Below, in pieces: positions 3,693 to 6,199 of a stretch of 6,199 nucleotides of DNA. Made by a program: the position numbers and the translations under genes. The notes beneath the pieces were generated by a model, which ran no database searches, was not told the origin of the DNA, and saw only the letters and a program-made list of their open reading frames with translations. Source of the stretch: Clostridia bacterium (GTDB lineage: Bacteria > Bacillota > Clostridia > Oscillospirales > CAG-272); assembly GCA_017452335.1 (NCBI GenBank), contig JAFTMP010000228.1, positions 1 to 6,199 of the forward strand, in the 5' to 3' direction. Positions within the stretch are counted from its first letter, which is position 1. The number at the start of each line of letters is the position of its first letter.

Positions 3693-6199
3693 ATGAAAAA
3701 AACCAAACTCATCATCCTCGGCACAGCTCTATTACTTCTCTGCTCCTTGACCGTTCTGGGCATTCATGCAGAACTGACGGATGCAGGCAAGCAGTTACAG
3801 AAGTACGATCTTGATTGCGATGGAAAAATATCCATTGCTGATGTAACGGCACTTTTAAACTGCCTTTCGGGTAATTGTACCCACGAAAAGGAAAACGGCA
3901 TTTGCAGTCTTGAGCAAGGACGTTCCAACGACATCAGCAAAGATGATACCGTAACCATCACCGACGTGACTGTTATGCTGGACTACCTGGCAAGAAATTG
4001 CAATCACATCGAAAAGCCTTTAGAGGACGTTGCACCTACTTGTAAACAAACCGGCTTGACCGGCGGAAGTTATTGTTCCGTCTGCAAAAAGGTATTGTCT
4101 ACACAAGGGGAGGTTCCCACCATCGGACACAATTATGTATCGGGTAAATGTACGATGTGCGGGGCTGAAGAATACCTGTCAACCCTCGAAGTAACCTCCG
4201 TTTCGGCAAACAAATCGTTTTTATCCACAGGCGAGCAGGTAACCTTTAGCGCGGTAACAAACAAAGACAGCAGCGCACTGACCCTGACCGCAACAATTTA
4301 CCTGAACGGATCAAAAATTTCAACCCTTTCGGGCACCGGCAATTTGAAATACACTCCCACCTCAGCCGGCAGATACGATGCAGAGATCTCTGTTACTGAT
4401 GATGGCATTACCTTCTTTACGTATTTCTTGAAGAGCTGCTTTGACGTGAAGGATTCTTGGGAGTTGACGCAGATCACAACAAACAAGAGCACCGTTACGC
4501 TGGGCGAAGCGCTCGTGTTCAGCCCCAAGGTATCCGGCGCTTCTTCCGATCTGAGCTATACCGTCACCATTTATAAGAATGGCGCCGCATATCACACCGC
4601 TGAGACGACCGGTGATTTCACATTCTATCCCAACGTAGCCGGAACATATTATGCAGTCTTTGAAGCCATGGACAGCTTCGGTGAAAAGCAGTCTGCAAAG
4701 AGTGGAAACGTTGTAGTTAAAGTGCAAACTGCATACAATACGCTTGTTGCACCCAACGCAGGCACGACGCTCAATGTTGATGATCTGAACGGAAAAACCG
4801 GCAACGATGTCATTGTTCCTTCGGGCAAAAACATTACTCTTGTTTGGGACAAAAAGTCAACGGATTCTTACTACCGACTCCGAATCTCTACCCCCGACAA
4901 CGATACTGATAATTTCGGAGTTTCAAAAAGCAACTACACCTCTAATACCTACACGATCAGCTCTGCAGACCTTGTTCCCGGAAACAAATACCGCGTAAGC
5001 GTCGAGCGCTACGATGCATCAAAAGCAAAAATTGAATCCATCCTTATGTATTTTGTTGTCGCGGGCGGAAACTCTATTTTAGCAGAAGATCCGTTTGCGA
5101 TCACGTCTCCCGTTCAAGCAGGCGTCTACGCCCCCAACGACGTTACCGTTCAATGGACTAAGATGAACTATGCTTCAAAGTACGTGCTGTCGCTGGAGTA
5201 TTATTGCGGAGCAGGTTATCACACTGTGCTGGAAGATATTGAAATTGATGGGTCGCAAAATACCTATACCATTTCAAAATCAAATCTTCACCGCGGTTGC
5301 AAACACCGACTCGAAATATACGTTTACGATGATTTAGGAAACGAGTTATCGGAAACACTCTCCTTCCGCATAGAAGGCGATCCGGCACTCTATGAAGTAG
5401 ACAAACCCGAGATCACCAATTCCCATTTCTCCGATAGTTGGAGCAGTATTAAAACCTATCCTACTTACGAAGATATTACGATCACCTGGACGAAAATTCC
5501 CGCAGCTCCTTATTATGAGATTCTTGTGGAAGATGACTATGGCGATGCTCTCGTTTTAACAAATGCCGACTGTGTAAAAACAAACAAATTTGTTATTCCG
5601 GTTGAAAAACTCACCCCTGGTTATGAATATTCAGTGCGCGTACTCGCTTCTTGCGGCGATGGTCACAGTAAGAGCTCGAAAAAATATTTTAGAGCTCCTT
5701 ATCCAAACGGTGCCACATTAGAAGGTCCTGAACTCACTTCTCATGATTTTTCAAAAGATGCAACTACACCGACAACTATAGTGGAACAAGAATTAACAAT
5801 CACCTGGAAACCCGTTTCAGCAGCTGTAACGTATAACGTATATTTGTACGAAGTCGACCACGATAGCTATGATGTGAAGTTCACCAATTTAACCGGCACC
5901 TCTGTCACCATTCCGAAAGAATACATTGATGCTTGGGGAAGTCAATGCGACTACAAATTAAGAGTCCTTGCTAAAGATTCTAATGGCTCTTCTGAAGAAA
6001 CCCTATACTATATCCGTGTAACACAAAGTAAACTTGAAGCTCCCATAATCATCAGCCCCACTCTTGCAACTGATGATGAAGGATATTTACCCAGCTTTGA
6101 AGAGGATTTCACCATTACCTGGGACGCTGTAGACGGTGCGGTTTCTTATAAAGTCCGTGTGTGGGAATGCTTTGACGGCGATTTTTTTGAATTGTTCTA
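3693..6199 (+). CDS. Secreted dockerin / Ig-like / fibronectin-III repeat protein (C-terminus beyond the window)
   Basis: The frame is open from the ATG at 3693, with AAGGAGG five bases upstream, to the window end: 835 codons, no stop. Domains: a signal peptide (Lys2, Lys3, Lys5, hydrophobic 6-24, likely cleavage after Ala26); a dockerin-like EF-hand pair (about 38-101); and a Cys-rich segment with C117, C128-x2-C131 and C153-x2-C156-G. Two Ig-like repeats follow (about 163-254 and 256-346), each with an NKS motif near its start and a T/N-x-AG-x-Y motif near its end. Five FN3-like repeats follow, starting near 348, 464, 567, 674 and 779, each with a central Trp strand (LVWD, VQWT, ITWT, ITWK, ITWD) and most with a Y-x-(V/L)-x-V strand late in the repeat. 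The fifth is cut by the window. Inferred role: a cell-surface or extracellular scaffold or adhesion protein, tethered to a cohesin partner through the dockerin; no catalytic domain is visible so far and one could lie downstream. Base composition drifts more A+T-rich towards the 3' end than in the GH43 gene. Expression seems controlled by the leader and terminator just upstream. Confidence 0.88.
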   Translation, partial: MKKTKLIILGTALLLLCSLTVLGIHAELTDAGKQLQKYDLDCDGKISIADVTALLNCLSGNCTHEKENGICSLEQGRSNDISKDDTVTITDVTVMLDYLARNCNHIEKPLEDVAPTCKQTGLTGGSYCSVCKKVLSTQGEVPTIGHNYVSGKCTMCGAEEYLSTLEVTSVSANKSFLSTGEQVTFSAVTNKDSSALTLTATIYLNGSKISTLSGTGNLKYTPTSAGRYDAEISVTDDGITFFTYFLKSCFDVKDSWELTQITTNKSTVTLGEALVFSPKVSGASSDLSYTVTIYKNGAAYHTAETTGDFTFYPNVAGTYYAVFEAMDSFGEKQSAKSGNVVVKVQTAYNTLVAPNAGTTLNVDDLNGKTGNDVIVPSGKNITLVWDKKSTDSYYRLRISTPDNDTDNFGVSKSNYTSNTYTISSADLVPGNKYRVSVERYDASKAKIESILMYFVVAGGNSILAEDPFAITSPVQAGVYAPNDVTVQWTKMNYASKYVLSLEYYCGAGYHTVLEDIEIDGSQNTYTISKSNLHRGCKHRLEIYVYDDLGNELSETLSFRIEGDPALYEVDKPEITNSHFSDSWSSIKTYPTYEDITITWTKIPAAPYYEILVEDDYGDALVLTNADCVKTNKFVIPVEKLTPGYEYSVRVLASCGDGHSKSSKKYFRAPYPNGATLEGPELTSHDFSKDATTPTTIVEQELTITWKPVSAAVTYNVYLYEVDHDSYDVKFTNLTGTSVTIPKEYIDAWGSQCDYKLRVLAKDSNGSSEETLYYIRVTQSKLEAPIIISPTLATDDEGYLPSFEEDFTITWDAVDGAVSYKVRVWECFDGDFFELF
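3804..3992 (+). other. Dockerin-like domain: two EF-hand loops with a 41-residue period
   Basis: Encoded residues 38-100. Loop 1 has Asp39, Asp41, Asp43, Ser47 and Asp50 at calcium-loop positions 1, 3, 5, 9 and 12, followed by a helix (VTALLNCLSG). Loop 2 has Asp80, Ser82, Asp84, Thr88 and Asp91 at the same positions, followed by VTVMLDYLA. Each helix ends in N-C-x-H (61-64 and 102-105). The 41-residue repeat distance is longer than usual for a type I dockerin. The family binds cohesin domains on scaffoldins in a calcium-dependent way. Confidence 0.75.
4734..6199 (+). repeat. Array of at least five fibronectin-III-like protein repeats
   Basis: This is a protein-level repeat of roughly 105-115 residues per unit, recognised by spaced proline-containing starts (VAPN, ITSP, DKPEI, EGPEL, EAPII) and by a Trp strand about 30-40 residues later. 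The copies are well diverged at the DNA level, so this is an old domain array and not a recent tandem duplication. The fifth unit is interrupted by the window end. Confidence 0.7.

Noticed and set aside
3488..3814. Small frames on both strands in the leader region (3536-3814 plus, 3488-3763 minus)
   Set aside because: They overlap the predicted structured RNA, the terminator and the start of the dockerin gene, and lack ribosome binding sites; the plus-strand one crosses the signal-peptide region out of frame.

Overview
The window looks like chromosomal DNA of a gut- or rumen-type Clostridia (Bacillota; Oscillospiraceae/Ruminococcaceae-like is my guess). This rests on Gram-positive style purine-rich ribosome binding sites, near-consensus sigma-A promoters, strong intrinsic terminators, a lipoprotein signal, a GH43 glycosidase and a secreted dockerin protein with a Cys-rich motif familiar from surface proteins of this group. 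It is not an obvious mobile region: I see no transposase, phage gene, tRNA or CRISPR array.

Layout. (1) 1-304, minus strand: 5' part of an M42-family metallo-aminopeptidase with a perfect TTGACA-17-TATAAT promoter. (2) 525-722, plus: a 65-residue very hydrophobic membrane protein of unknown function. (3) 857-1579, plus: a lipoprotein of unknown function with its own extended -10 promoter, ended by a 21-bp perfect hairpin terminator. (4) 1768-3335, plus: a probable two-gene operon, GH43 glycoside hydrolase then a YgjV-family multi-pass membrane protein. Its promoter starts only a few bases after the preceding terminator, and a second strong hairpin ends it. (5) 3336-3692: a gene-free 357-base region holding a strong promoter, a long leader able to fold into a closed, branched RNA, and an intrinsic terminator directly before the next ribosome binding site. 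(6) 3693-6199, plus, running off the window: a secreted protein with signal peptide, dockerin-like EF-hand pair, Cys-rich zinc-ribbon-like motif, two Ig-like repeats and at least five fibronectin-III-like repeats.

The genes seem to be separate transcription units; only GH43 and YgjV look co-transcribed. A loose common theme is carbohydrate and peptide use: a signal-less, presumably cytoplasmic GH43 enzyme, a cytoplasmic peptidase and a dockerin-bearing surface or secreted protein. The item most worth following is the leader at 3452-3680. Its first 37 bases can pair with bases 3583-3617 (15-bp and 11-bp helices), and an unpaired stretch is complementary to the terminator arm. That is the layout of a riboswitch or attenuator, but it matches no class I recognise, and the controlled gene is a large dockerin/FN3 protein rather than a metabolic enzyme.
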